Notes under the pieces: model-generated
Told to the model about the DNA's origin: nothing
The model's input: only the letters and a program-made list of their open reading frames with translations
The model's database searches: none
Shown: piece by piece, positions 24,945-34,240 of the stretch
Position numbering within the stretch: the first letter of the stretch is position 1
How the letters are laid out: every line of letters starts with the position of its first letter
Position numbers and translations under genes: made by a program
Source of the DNA: Chloroflexota bacterium
GTDB taxonomy: Bacteria; Chloroflexota; Dehalococcoidia; Lucifugimonadales; VXLM01
Length of the DNA: 37,320 nucleotides
Assembly (NCBI GenBank): GCA_026713145.1
Contig: JAPOPA010000348.1
Coordinates: forward strand, 1-37,320
Reading direction: 5' to 3'

Positions 24945-26456
24945 ATGGCAGTACGAGGACAGGACATAGCGTCCGTAATCAAGCGTCAGATCGAGGAGTT
25001 CGGTCAGGAACTCACGATGGTGGACGTTGGCACCGTCGTAGAGGTGGGAGACGGCATCGCCCGGGTCCACGGCCTCTCCGGTGTAGGAGCGAACGAGCTC
25101 CTTGAGTTTGAGGGCGGCGTCATCGGAATGGCGCTGACCCTCGAAGAGGACAGCGTGGGATCGGTCATCATGGGCGACCCGCTGGCTGTCAAAGAGGGAA
25201 GCGAGGTGCGCGGCACGGGCCGCGTCGCCGAGGTGCCCGTTGGCGAAGCCCTCCTGGGTCGAGTCGTTGACGGCATCGGCAGACCCATCGACGGCAAGGG
25301 CCCGATTCGCACGACTGAGACGAGGGCCGTCGAATTCCTTGCTCCCGACGTGGCGTCCCGTGAGCCCGTGAATGTCCCGATGCAGACCGGCGTCAAGGCA
25401 ATCGACGCAATGGTGCCGATCGGGCGTGGACAGCGCGAGCTCATCATCGGCGACCGCTCCACCGGCAAGACCGCAATCTGTACCGATACGATCATCAACC
25501 AGAAGGGCGGCGACCTCATCTGCATATACGTCGCCATCGGCCAGAAGGTCGGCAAGGTCGCGCAGCTGCAGGCAACATTGGAGCAGCACGGGGCGATGGA
25601 GTACTCCATCATCGTCGCCGCCAACGCCTCCGACCCCGCCCCGCTCCAATATCTCGCGCCGTACGCCGGCTGCGCGATGGGCGAGTACTTTATGTACAAG
25701 GGCCAGGACGCCCTCATCATGTACGACGACCTTTCGAAACATGCATGGGCCTACCGCCAGATGTCCCTCCTGCTCAGGCGACCTCCCGGACGCGAGGCCT
25801 ATCCCGGCGACGTGTTCTTCCTGCACAGCAGGCTTCTCGAACGTGCCGCCCGTGTGTCGCAAGATCTTGGCGGCGGTTCGCTTACCGCCCTACCGATCAT
25901 CGAGACGCTGGCGGGCGACGTGTCGGCATACGTTCCGACCAACGTCATCTCCATCACGGACGGCCAGATCTATCTGGAGCCGGAGCTGTTCGCGTCGGGC
26001 ATCCGCCCCGCCGTGAACGCAGGTCTCTCGGTGTCCCGCGTCGGTGGAAGCGCGCAAACGCGAGGCATGAAGGGTGTGGCCGGTAGGATGCGCATCGAGT
26101 TGGCGCAGTACCGCGAGCTTGCCACCTTCGCCCAGTTCGGAACCTCCGACCTTGACGCGGCGACCAGGAGGCAGCTCGAACGAGGCCAGCGCGCCGTCGA
26201 GGTCCTCAAGCAGGACCAGAGCGTTCCGCTTCGAATGGAGCAGCAAGTCGCCATCCTCTTTGCCCTCGTTAACGGACACCTCGACGATGTTGAGATATCC
26301 AAGGTAATCGCATTCGAGCGGGCGTTCCACGACTTCATGAGTTCGAACCACCCGGCGATTCTTGAGAGCATCGCCGATTCCAAGGACGTTACGGAGGAGA
26401 CCGGCGAGTCACTGAACAAGGCGGTCATGGAATTCAAGGAGAGCGTGCCGTATTAG
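24945..26456 (+). CDS. atpA: ATP synthase F1 subunit alpha
   Basis: Non-catalytic nucleotide-binding subunit, 503 residues (normal length). Walker A GDRSTGKT (169-176), Walker B region [12 protein letters not shown], and the conserved [11 protein letters not shown] that carries the arginine finger reaching into the catalytic site of beta. N-terminal [13 protein letters not shown] and C-terminal three-helix domain also seen. The ribosome site GGAGGG is strong. Ends six bases before a small extra gene rather than before atpG. Confidence 0.97.
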   Translation: MAVRGQDIASVIKRQIEEFGQELTMVDVGTVVEVGDGIARVHGLSGVGANELLEFEGGVIGMALTLEEDSVGSVIMGDPLAVKEGSEVRGTGRVAEVPVGEALLGRVVDGIGRPIDGKGPIRTTETRAVEFLAPDVASREPVNVPMQTGVKAIDAMVPIGRGQRELIIGDRSTGKTAICTDTIINQKGGDLICIYVAIGQKVGKVAQLQATLEQHGAMEYSIIVAANASDPAPLQYLAPYAGCAMGEYFMYKGQDALIMYDDLSKHAWAYRQMSLLLRRPPGREAYPGDVFFLHSRLLERAARVSQDLGGGSLTALPIIETLAGDVSAYVPTNVISITDGQIYLEPELFASGIRPAVNAGLSVSRVGGSAQTRGMKGVAGRMRIELAQYRELATFAQFGTSDLDAATRRQLERGQRAVEVLKQDQSVPLRMEQQVAILFALVNGHLDDVEISKVIAFERAFHDFMSSNHPAILESIADSKDVTEETGESLNKAVMEFKESVPY

Positions 26457-26462
26457 GTCGAG

Positions 26463-26753
26463 ATGCAAAAGCAGCGCCGAGTCCTGGTAGTCGGAAGAAA
26501 CACGGACGATATGGATACCGTAACCGCGACGCTTGAGGGCAACGGCTACTCCGTGACGGGAACGCTGCACGACGACATAGCCGTCGACCTCGCGGGTTCG
26601 TCCGAGTTCGACGCCATCCTGATGGCAGACATGACACAGATAGAGCGGACCGGGCTGAGAGGCCAGATCCTGAAGAAACAACCGAAGATCAAGGTGGTGC
26701 AAGCCGAAGGCCCCGAATCGGTGCTGACACTGCTCAAGCAGGCCCTGCGGTAG
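26463..26753 (+). CDS. Small degenerate receiver-like protein inside the ATP synthase operon
   Basis: A 96-residue protein not normally part of the operon. It starts six bases after the atpA stop and ends ten before the atpG start, so it is tightly embedded and most likely translated. The predicted order of strands and helices looks like a CheY receiver: RRVLVVGRN (strand 1), DMDTVTATLEGNGY (helix 1), FDAILMADM (strand 3) and IKVVQAEGPESVLTLLKQAL (last strand and helix). However, the acidic pair is replaced by Gly-Arg, the phosphoacceptor position falls on Ala55 (or Asp56 shifted by one), and no Thr or Lys-Pro switch is seen. This would be a phosphorylation-independent pseudo-receiver, perhaps a regulator or assembly factor of F1. 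Fold inferred by eye; function unknown. Confidence 0.75.
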   Translation: MQKQRRVLVVGRNTDDMDTVTATLEGNGYSVTGTLHDDIAVDLAGSSEFDAILMADMTQIERTGLRGQILKKQPKIKVVQAEGPESVLTLLKQALR

Positions 26754-26763
26754 GGAAGAGAAA

Positions 26764-27639
26764 TTGCCAAGCGTAAGACAGCTTAGGCGACGCATCCGAA
26801 GCGTCGAGAACACAGCCAAGATAACGAAGGCGATGTCGATGATCGCGGCTTCCAAGATGCGCCGCGCCCAGGAGATGGCCCTTCAGAGCAGGCCGTACGC
26901 CGAGGACATGCGCAATCTTCTCGCCGACCTTGCCGCCCAGCCCGCCCCGGACGACGAGGAGTACATCCATCCATTGCTCCGCCGACGCGAGATCAAGCGG
27001 GCGGAGATCGTAGTGATAACTCCGGACCGCGGACTCACGGGTGGACTCCACAGCAGGATCAACCGCGCCGTAGGCGAGTTCATCTTGGAGCGACAGAAGG
27101 AAGGCGTTGAAACCAGCATCATTGCCGTCGGGCGGAAGGGCCGCGACTTCTTGGTGAGGACGGGGCAGGAAGTCCGGGCGGTATTCAGCGACCTCGGCGA
27201 CCGTCCCGAGCTAGAGGACGTTCGCCCAATCGCCACGTTAGTAAACGACGAATATGGCGAGGAGCGCGTGGATGCCGTGTACTTGGCCTACGCCGACTTC
27301 GTGAGCACGGTCACGCAGAGGCCGGTTGTCCAGCCGCTCCTGCCCGTTGTCCCGGCAGAACTGGAGTACAAGGACATGGTCGGGTACATCTACGAGCCCG
27401 ACCCGCTCACCGTGATGGCCGCGTTGCTGCCGCGCTTCGTTGACATGCAGGTCTACCACGCGGTCTTGGAGAGCGTGGCGAGCGAGCAGTCGGCCAGAAT
27501 GGTGGCGATGAGGAACGCGACGGACAACGCCAACGACATGGTTGCCGACCTTACGTTGGCAATGAACAAGGCCCGCCAGGAGTCGATTACGTCCGAGTTG
27601 CTGGACATCGTGGGCGGCGCGGCGGCTGTCGAAGCATAG
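26764..27639 (+). CDS. atpG: ATP synthase F1 subunit gamma
   Basis: Central rotor shaft subunit, 291 residues. N-terminal SVRQLRRRIRSVENTAKITKAMSMIAASKMRRAQ and the C-terminal ASEQSARMVAMRNATDNANDM/ITSELLDIVGGAAA are both highly typical. The start is a TTG with AGGGAAG upstream, an uncommon start codon that could lower its output relative to alpha and beta. Ends well before atpD. Confidence 0.95.
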   Translation: MPSVRQLRRRIRSVENTAKITKAMSMIAASKMRRAQEMALQSRPYAEDMRNLLADLAAQPAPDDEEYIHPLLRRREIKRAEIVVITPDRGLTGGLHSRINRAVGEFILERQKEGVETSIIAVGRKGRDFLVRTGQEVRAVFSDLGDRPELEDVRPIATLVNDEYGEERVDAVYLAYADFVSTVTQRPVVQPLLPVVPAELEYKDMVGYIYEPDPLTVMAALLPRFVDMQVYHAVLESVASEQSARMVAMRNATDNANDMVADLTLAMNKARQESITSELLDIVGGAAAVEA

Positions 27640-29091
<1,452 letters not shown>

Positions 29092-29102
29092 CAAGGACAA
29101 AG

Positions 29103-29534
29103 ATGCCGCTGACACTTCAAATAGTAACCGCCGAACGAATCGTCTACTCCGAAGAGGTGGACGTGCTCGTCGCCCCCGGAGTTGTCGGAGAGCTCGGCAT
29201 TCTGCCGAGCCACGCGCCACTGCTGACCATCATGCAGCCTGGCGAGATCCGCGTCGACAAGGGGGAAGAGCAGACCTACATCGCAGTTAGCGGCGGGTTC
29301 CTCGAGGTCATTGGCAACAAGGCGACCATCCTCGCCGACACGGCGGAGCGTGCCGAGGAGATCGACGAAGCTCGTGCTGAGGAAGCCGTCAAGCGAGCAG
29401 AAGAGCGAATCGAGTCAGCTACTTCCGCACAGGACTTGGAGCGCGCCCTCGCATCCGTTAGACGCTCACAGGCCCGTCTCAAGGTCGCTCGCCGGCGCAA
29501 TCGCGCCCCACGAGCGGAGATGCCCACAGGGTAA
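29103..29534 (+). CDS. atpC: ATP synthase F1 subunit epsilon
   Basis: The regulatory central-stalk subunit, 143 residues. N-terminal beta-sandwich (LQIVTAERIVYSEEVDVLVAP, GELGILPSHAPLLT, YIAVSGGFLEV) followed by a charged, helical C-terminal region (EEIDEARAEEAVKRAEERI onward) that in other species inhibits ATP hydrolysis. Last gene of the operon, 11 bases after atpD. Confidence 0.95.
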   Translation: MPLTLQIVTAERIVYSEEVDVLVAPGVVGELGILPSHAPLLTIMQPGEIRVDKGEEQTYIAVSGGFLEVIGNKATILADTAERAEEIDEARAEEAVKRAEERIESATSAQDLERALASVRRSQARLKVARRRNRAPRAEMPTG

Positions 29535-29844
29535 ACTCCCTACCGGACCAGGACGCGCCTGCGCGGGAACTTCCAATGGTTGAGCGCAATCCGGCGTCCT
29601 ATTGCTAATCCGCTGAGGCGCTTTGTACAGGCGCTCATCCGGTTTGGTAGTGTCTCATCCTTAGTACCGGTTGAAGCCGTAATCCTTGACTTATGGGCGG
29701 TTCGATGCTACGATTCCCTGAACCTTTCCGAGCCGTTTGAGACGACTTCAGACCCTTGGGAATGGTCATTCCCAAAGATTGCTCTAAGCGGCGCGTAGGC
29801 ATCCGAACTGGTTCCCGCGCCGTGTCGTGGAGGTTCCGGCGTCA
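29535..29844 (+). other. Intergenic region between atpC and citrate synthase
   Basis: About 310 bases without a credible gene. It holds the citrate synthase promoter at 29686-29714. I find no clear rho-independent terminator behind atpC. The 72-residue ORF at 29580 overlaps this promoter and is not supported. Confidence 0.55.
29686..29714 (+). promoter_or_regulatory. Promoter of citrate synthase
   Basis: TTGACT, 17-base spacer, TACGAT preceded by TGC (extended -10). This is the best sigma-70-type promoter in the window. Predicted leader of about 125 bases. Confidence 0.65.
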
Positions 29845-30993
29845 ATGGCCAAAGACACCGAGGTGGAACTAAAGAAGGGTTTCCGTGATGTCTACTTTGA
29901 CCGAACGACAACAAGCCTGATCGTTGGAAAACCCGGGAAGCTGCTCTACCGGGGCTACGGCATTGACGACCTCGCCGAGCACTCCTCCTTCGAAGAAACG
30001 AGCTATCTACTCCTTTACGGAGCGCTGCCCACATCCTCACAGTTCGACTCATTTTCCTCGGACCTGAAGAACTCTCGCGCACTTCCTGACGAAGTTGTGC
30101 AGATCATCGATCTGACGAAGGCCAGCCATCCGATGAACGTCTTGCGGACGGCCGTTTCGGCGATGGGCATGTCGGACGCGACCGAGATGGACGTTACGCC
30201 GGAAGGCGCACTGATCAAGGGCGTACGGATGACGGCTGCTCTCCCCACCATTGTTGCGGCCCACCATCGCTTGCGGAACGGCAATGAGCCGGTGGAACCG
30301 AACGCCGAACTTGACCACGCGGCGAACTTCCTCTACATGCTCAGGGGAGAGACGCCCGATTCACGCGATGCCAGGCTCATCGACAAGGACTTCGTCCTGC
30401 ATGCTGAGCACGGTGCCAATGCCTCGACATTTGTGGCTAGGGTGGCCGCCTCCACGCGAGCCGACTTTTATGCCGCGCTGGCTGCCGCGATTGCGACCCT
30501 GAAGGGGCCTCGCCACGGAGGAGCCGCCGAAGGCGCCATGAGAATGGCGGAGGAAATTGGGAGCGTCGAGAACGCCGAGGCGTACGTAAACTCCAAGCTC
30601 GAGGCCCGTGAGCGAATAATGGGCTTCGGTCACGCCGTATACAAGGATGTCGACCCGCGTGCGAAGCACTTGCGCGCAGGCGCGAAGGCACTCGGAGAGC
30701 GGGAAGGTCAGACCAAGTGGTACAGCATCATCGATGCGGTTACCAAGACCGACGCCATGCAGCGCAGGTCGCGCGCCGGATTGAATCCGAACGTCGACCT
30801 GTGGGCAGGAGCGGTCTATTCTCTTCTGGGAATTCCAGAGGACCTCTTCGTGCCCCTGTTCGCGATAGGCCGGATGCCCGGCTGGGCCGCTCACATCGTT
30901 GAACAATTGACCGCTAGAGACATTCTTCGGCCCAGGCTTCTGTACAGCGGGCCGGAAGACGTAGAGTACGTTCCTATCGAGGACCGTACATAA
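29845..30993 (+). CDS. gltA: Citrate synthase
   Basis: Condenses acetyl-CoA with oxaloacetate to citrate at the entrance of the TCA cycle. 382 residues, the short form of archaea, Gram-positives and Chloroflexota. Catalytic residues can be placed: His224 (PRHGGAAEGA), His263 (GFGHAVYKDVDPR) and Asp318 (NPNVDLWAG), with His189 in AEHGANAST in the substrate site. The ORF track begins at GTG 29827; the ATG at 29845 is preferred because GGAGG lies upstream of it. A 2-methylcitrate synthase activity cannot be excluded from sequence, but no prp genes are near. Confidence 0.92.
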   Translation: MAKDTEVELKKGFRDVYFDRTTTSLIVGKPGKLLYRGYGIDDLAEHSSFEETSYLLLYGALPTSSQFDSFSSDLKNSRALPDEVVQIIDLTKASHPMNVLRTAVSAMGMSDATEMDVTPEGALIKGVRMTAALPTIVAAHHRLRNGNEPVEPNAELDHAANFLYMLRGETPDSRDARLIDKDFVLHAEHGANASTFVARVAASTRADFYAALAAAIATLKGPRHGGAAEGAMRMAEEIGSVENAEAYVNSKLEARERIMGFGHAVYKDVDPRAKHLRAGAKALGEREGQTKWYSIIDAVTKTDAMQRRSRAGLNPNVDLWAGAVYSLLGIPEDLFVPLFAIGRMPGWAAHIVEQLTARDILRPRLLYSGPEDVEYVPIEDRT

Positions 30994-31023
30994 GGACCCG
31001 AAACGCCACGGAGGGGGTGTGCA

Positions 31024-31257
31024 GTGTCGGAGCAGGAACAAGAATCAGCCGCCGCGATCGACGATTGTTCGCATCGTTGGATGATCGAAAGTCCCAATGG
31101 TCCAACGAGTATGGGCACGTGTATGGATTGTGGCGCTGAAGGAGAGTTCAAGAATTCCGTCCCGATATCGGGGTGGGACAGGGACGGTTCCAGGGCCAAG
31201 AAGAACGCCGCCAACAAGAGCGCGAATGCGGCCCGCGCGGGATCCAAGACCAGCTAG
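31024..31257 (+). CDS. Small zinc-ribbon-like protein
   Basis: A 77-residue protein with four likely zinc ligands: Cys15 and His17 (CSHRW), then Cys33 and Cys36 (GTCMDCG). The IESPNGPTSMGTC segment between them is of a type I associate with Chloroflexota small proteins. The C-terminal third is Lys/Ala/Asn-rich and probably disordered or nucleic-acid binding. Starts at GTG with GGAGGG upstream, and is 30 bases after citrate synthase, so co-transcribed. A strong terminator ends the unit. Function unknown. Confidence 0.75.
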   Translation: MSEQEQESAAAIDDCSHRWMIESPNGPTSMGTCMDCGAEGEFKNSVPISGWDRDGSRAKKNAANKSANAARAGSKTS

Positions 31258-31283
31258 GTACTCACACCATTGGTGACGATTCC

Positions 31284-31315
31284 AGGGACACCTGAAATGG
31301 TGTCCCTTTTGGTTT
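31284..31315 (+). terminator. Rho-independent terminator of the citrate synthase unit
   Basis: AGGGACACC and GGTGTCCCT form a perfect nine-base stem with a six-base loop (TGAAAT), directly followed by the T-rich tail TTTGGTTT. Located 26 bases after the zinc-ribbon stop codon. Confidence 0.85.
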
Positions 31316-31334
31316 GATGGAGACCTGTTCTCGC

Positions 31335-32501
31335 ATGGAGCGCAAACCTGAAGCAGAGATTCGAAGGCGCATATCGTCAAACGGCCCCATCACGTTTGCC
31401 GAGTTTATGGAGGTGGCGCTCTATCACCCCAATGGTGGCTACTACACCAAAGACAGACAGGACTCGACTCACCGGGACTACTACACCAGCCCTTCCGCGC
31501 ATCCCGCCTTCAGCGCGCTGATCGCCGTCCACCTAGAGACCTTGTGGAAGGCTCTCGATGAGCCCACCCCGTTTCATGTCGTCGAGATGGGGGCCGGCAG
31601 CGGCCTCATGGCCCGGGATATCACCGAGTATGCCCGCCAACATCTGCCGGCGTTCTCTCTCGCAATGCGCTACGTCACGGTGGATAAGGAGAGCGGCGAC
31701 GAGGCGCGGGGAGTCGTCGGCTGTGTGTTGTCCAATGAGCTTATCGACGCCTTTCCCGTACACCGCTTCGAAATCAAGGATGACGATCTCGTCGAGTTGT
31801 TTGTCGATGTTGATGCCGACGGGAGATTCCACTCCGTTGCCGGGGAGCCGTCGACTCCGCTCCTTGTAGAACGGCTCGACAGGCTCGGCCTTAAGCTGCC
31901 CGATGGCACGCGGGGTGAGGTCAACCTTCGAATCGGTGAATGGGCTGGCCGGGTAGCAGAGATAATCGAGCGGGGATTCGTCGTTACCATTGATTACGGG
32001 CACGAGTCGGAGGAGCTGTACTCGCCGGAACGTTCACGCGGCACCCTTCAGACGTACTACAAGCATACTTCCGGGTCGAGCCCGTACCAGTGGATCGGCC
32101 GCCAGGACATCACGGCGCACGTCGACTTCACGACGGTGATCGAAGAGGGCCGCGGTGCCGGGCTGAAGCCGCTTTGCCTGATGACGCAGGCGGAGTATCT
32201 CGACAGGCTGGGTCTGAAGGTGTGGACGGGCCGGCTGCGCAACCGGGAGTTGTCGCCACATGACATTCGCGCCAATGCCATGGCGATGAGGGGCCTGGTC
32301 GATCCTGATGGCCTTGGCGGGTTCAAGGTGCTCATCCATGAGGTGGGCATGCAACGCGAAGATATCGATGGGCTGTTCCCTTCACAAGAGCGCGTGGAGC
32401 AGTTGCCGATGCCTCTGCTGCGGAGCGACCATGTTCCCCTATTCGAGGGCGGATATTCCTCAGATATGTGGAATATGGAAGTTCCACCGAGGGATGGGTG
32501 A
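31335..32501 (+). CDS. SAM-dependent methyltransferase, MidA/NDUFAF7 family
   Basis: A 388-residue class I methyltransferase. Typical N-terminal ITFAEFMEVALYHPNGGYYT, SAM-binding VVEMGAGSGLMARD, the conserved SNELIDAFPVHRF and TIDYG. In eukaryotes this family methylates an Arg of complex I subunit NDUFS2; bacterial substrates are not established. The ORF track begins at TTG 31314, but that is inside the T-tail of the terminator; ATG 31317 or 31335 are the choices, and 31335 has GGAG upstream at a long spacing. It must either read through the terminator or start from a promoter I cannot see. Convergent with the propeller gene. Confidence 0.85.
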   Translation: MERKPEAEIRRRISSNGPITFAEFMEVALYHPNGGYYTKDRQDSTHRDYYTSPSAHPAFSALIAVHLETLWKALDEPTPFHVVEMGAGSGLMARDITEYARQHLPAFSLAMRYVTVDKESGDEARGVVGCVLSNELIDAFPVHRFEIKDDDLVELFVDVDADGRFHSVAGEPSTPLLVERLDRLGLKLPDGTRGEVNLRIGEWAGRVAEIIERGFVVTIDYGHESEELYSPERSRGTLQTYYKHTSGSSPYQWIGRQDITAHVDFTTVIEEGRGAGLKPLCLMTQAEYLDRLGLKVWTGRLRNRELSPHDIRANAMAMRGLVDPDGLGGFKVLIHEVGMQREDIDGLFPSQERVEQLPMPLLRSDHVPLFEGGYSSDMWNMEVPPRDG

Positions 32502-32525
32502 GTCCGAACCCTTGCCCGAGGCGCC

Positions 32526-33749
32526 CTACGAAGGATCAAATAGCCGCACCGTCTGAACTTGGGGAGTGCCGTAGCGTTCAGTCACGTAGGCGATGTGGCT
32601 CCCGTCGGGCGACCAGACAATGGGGCCTTGATTCCCATCGAGGTTTCGGGCCTGGGCATTGGTGAGATTCCTCAAATCTTCCCCTTCAAACTGCATCACA
32701 TAGATGTCCGCGCCCACCACGGTGTCTTGGGTAGGGAAGTTCGGACGACCCTCAAAGGCGATCCACTCGCCGTCCGGAGACCAGGATGGTCTGGAGTCCT
32801 GCAAGCTGGTTCTCTGGCTGCGGTTGAATACACCGCCTCCGTCCGGGTCCATGATGTAGATTTCGAAGTCGACGGTGTTGCCCGCCGTGGCAAAGTCCCG
32901 TCTTGCGGCTTCAGAAAGCTCCCCACCGAATTCGGACTTTGGGCGGTTCGAGGAGAAGGCAATATAGCGTCCATCGGGCGACCAGGCCGGGAAGACGTCT
33001 GCGTCTTGGTTGTCCGTGAGTCGGGTGAGGTTTGAGCCGTCAGCGTTTATGACGTAGATCTCGTGGTCTCCATCCTCTCGCGACTGAAATGCAAGCCGTT
33101 GGCTGTCGGGCGACCATGTGGGATTGCCGTCGAAGTAGAAGTTGAAAGTGAGTCTGGTTTGGTCGCTTCCGTCGGCGTTCATCACATACAGTTCCGGTCG
33201 TGGCGCGGCTCCGGGGAATTCCGGCGCGCCGTCAAAGAACGGTTCCGGGGTGGGCTGAAGCTGAGGAGGCGGATCGGCGTCGCGATTCGACGTGAAGGCA
33301 ATTTTCGTCCCGTCCGGCGACCAGATGGGACGAGAGTACATTTGGGCTGGGTAGACGGTAAGGCTGGAGAGGCCGGTCCCGTCAGGCTTTACGCGGTGAA
33401 TGTCGGTCCTGCCCTGCGTCCGGCTGAGGAAGGCAATCCACTCACCGTCGGGCGACCATGAGGGTTCCATGTCCTTGGCTTCACGGTTTGTGAGGTTCAC
33501 TCGCCCGCTGCCATCGGCGTTCATCACGTAGATGTCCATGTTGCCCGTTTCGTCCGAAGAGAAGGAGACCCTGGCGCTGTCCGCCGACCACGATGGGGCG
33601 CTGTCGCCCAACGCATCGGGACCTCTGTTCAGCGCAACGCCGGCGACGATCCAACCTCCGACAGTCGTGATGGCGATGATGCCTACAATGACCCCCACGA
33701 CTATCAGCCCCCGGTCGCGGCGTCCCTTTAGCTTTTGCGGCTTCTGCAT
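32526..33749 (-). CDS. Membrane-anchored TolB-like (PD40) beta-propeller protein
   Basis: A 407-residue protein. One N-terminal transmembrane helix (GLIVVGVIVGIIAITTVGGW, about 14-40) after a basic stretch (KPQKLKGRRDRG), so anchored with the propeller outside. About six PD40 repeats of the form PSWSPDGEWIAFxSxRxGxxDIYVMNADGSxxxxLT, as in TolB and related propellers. There is no Tol-Pal locus around it. The ORF track uses a GTG at 33803; the ATG at 33749 has GGGAGG seven bases upstream and is the right start. Likely binds partners or acts as a surface scaffold. Confidence 0.85.
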   Translation of the reverse strand: MQKPQKLKGRRDRGLIVVGVIVGIIAITTVGGWIVAGVALNRGPDALGDSAPSWSADSARVSFSSDETGNMDIYVMNADGSGRVNLTNREAKDMEPSWSPDGEWIAFLSRTQGRTDIHRVKPDGTGLSSLTVYPAQMYSRPIWSPDGTKIAFTSNRDADPPPQLQPTPEPFFDGAPEFPGAAPRPELYVMNADGSDQTRLTFNFYFDGNPTWSPDSQRLAFQSREDGDHEIYVINADGSNLTRLTDNQDADVFPAWSPDGRYIAFSSNRPKSEFGGELSEAARRDFATAGNTVDFEIYIMDPDGGGVFNRSQRTSLQDSRPSWSPDGEWIAFEGRPNFPTQDTVVGADIYVMQFEGEDLRNLTNAQARNLDGNQGPIVWSPDGSHIAYVTERYGTPQVQTVRLFDPS

Positions 33750-33870
33750 GCTTCCTCCCTTACACGAAACGCGACCACGCTCCAACTCCAAGCATACCAC
33801 CAACGTAACCCAGTCGCATCAGCACCGCTTCCGAGCGCAGAAGCTGGGGCACACTGGGTGAGCCGCTGCG

Positions 33871-34033
33871 ACGGTTTGAGAAAGTGAGACGGTTTGAGAG
33901 TCCTGCTCGCTCGCCTTATTCTGGTCGTTGTTCTCATTTTGTGTCGGTCGGTCTTGCCTATTTATAAGGGGCGTTTGAAGCTATTTCTGCGAGGCTCATC
34001 CTGCGGATGGCGTACTGGCGATACGGTTTGAGA
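33871..34033 (+). repeat. Three direct repeats of an 11-base motif
   Basis: ACGGTTTGAGA at 33871-33881, 33889-33899 and 34023-34033. The first two are 18 bases apart, close to two helical turns, as often seen at regulator-binding sites. The third is 134 bases further. Chance recurrence is unlikely but not excluded. Confidence 0.45.
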
Positions 34034-34115
34034 GAGAAACCGAGATGCCAGAATTTCTGCGCCTTTTTTTTCTCAATTCGTTTCGCACGGATTCGTGCTC
34101 AATTCGCGGCTGCAC

Positions 34116-34135
34116 AGTGTCGCTTCAGCGACACT
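34116..34135 (+). other. Palindromic hairpin
   Basis: AGTGTCGCT and AGCGACACT with a two-base spacer, nine pairs. A weak T-stretch (TTTC) follows, so a poor terminator; a protein-binding palindrome or a leader hairpin 106 bases before the FAD oxidoreductase ATG is possible. Confidence 0.45.
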
Positions 34136-34240
34136 TTCAACATAGTCCATATGTGCTTGTGCGTCAAAGCGGCACCGGGTCACCCCACTCTGACGACAAG
34201 CTTGCCTGCAGTCACTCCTTCGCAATAGGCTGTAGACGAG

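Larger units (their letters stand above)
33750..34240 (+). other. Intergenic region with short direct repeats and hairpins
   Basis: 491 bases without a supported gene, between a minus-strand and a plus-strand gene, so expected to contain both promoters. It holds three copies of ACGGTTTGAGA (33871, 33889, 34023), a GCACG/CGTGC hairpin (34085-34098), a 20-base near-perfect palindrome (34116-34135) and a T-run near 34065. A weak promoter candidate is TTGTGT with TATAAG at 33939-33968. The ORFs at 34007 and 34045 lack ribosome sites or family resemblance. Confidence 0.55.

Noticed and set aside
24576-25862. 428-residue minus-strand ORF
   Set aside because: Antisense to atpH and atpA; composition (His/Arg/Val-rich) typical of a shadow frame.
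29580-29798. 72-residue ORF between atpC and citrate synthase
   Set aside because: It spans the best promoter in the window, begins at a weak start codon, and resembles no family.
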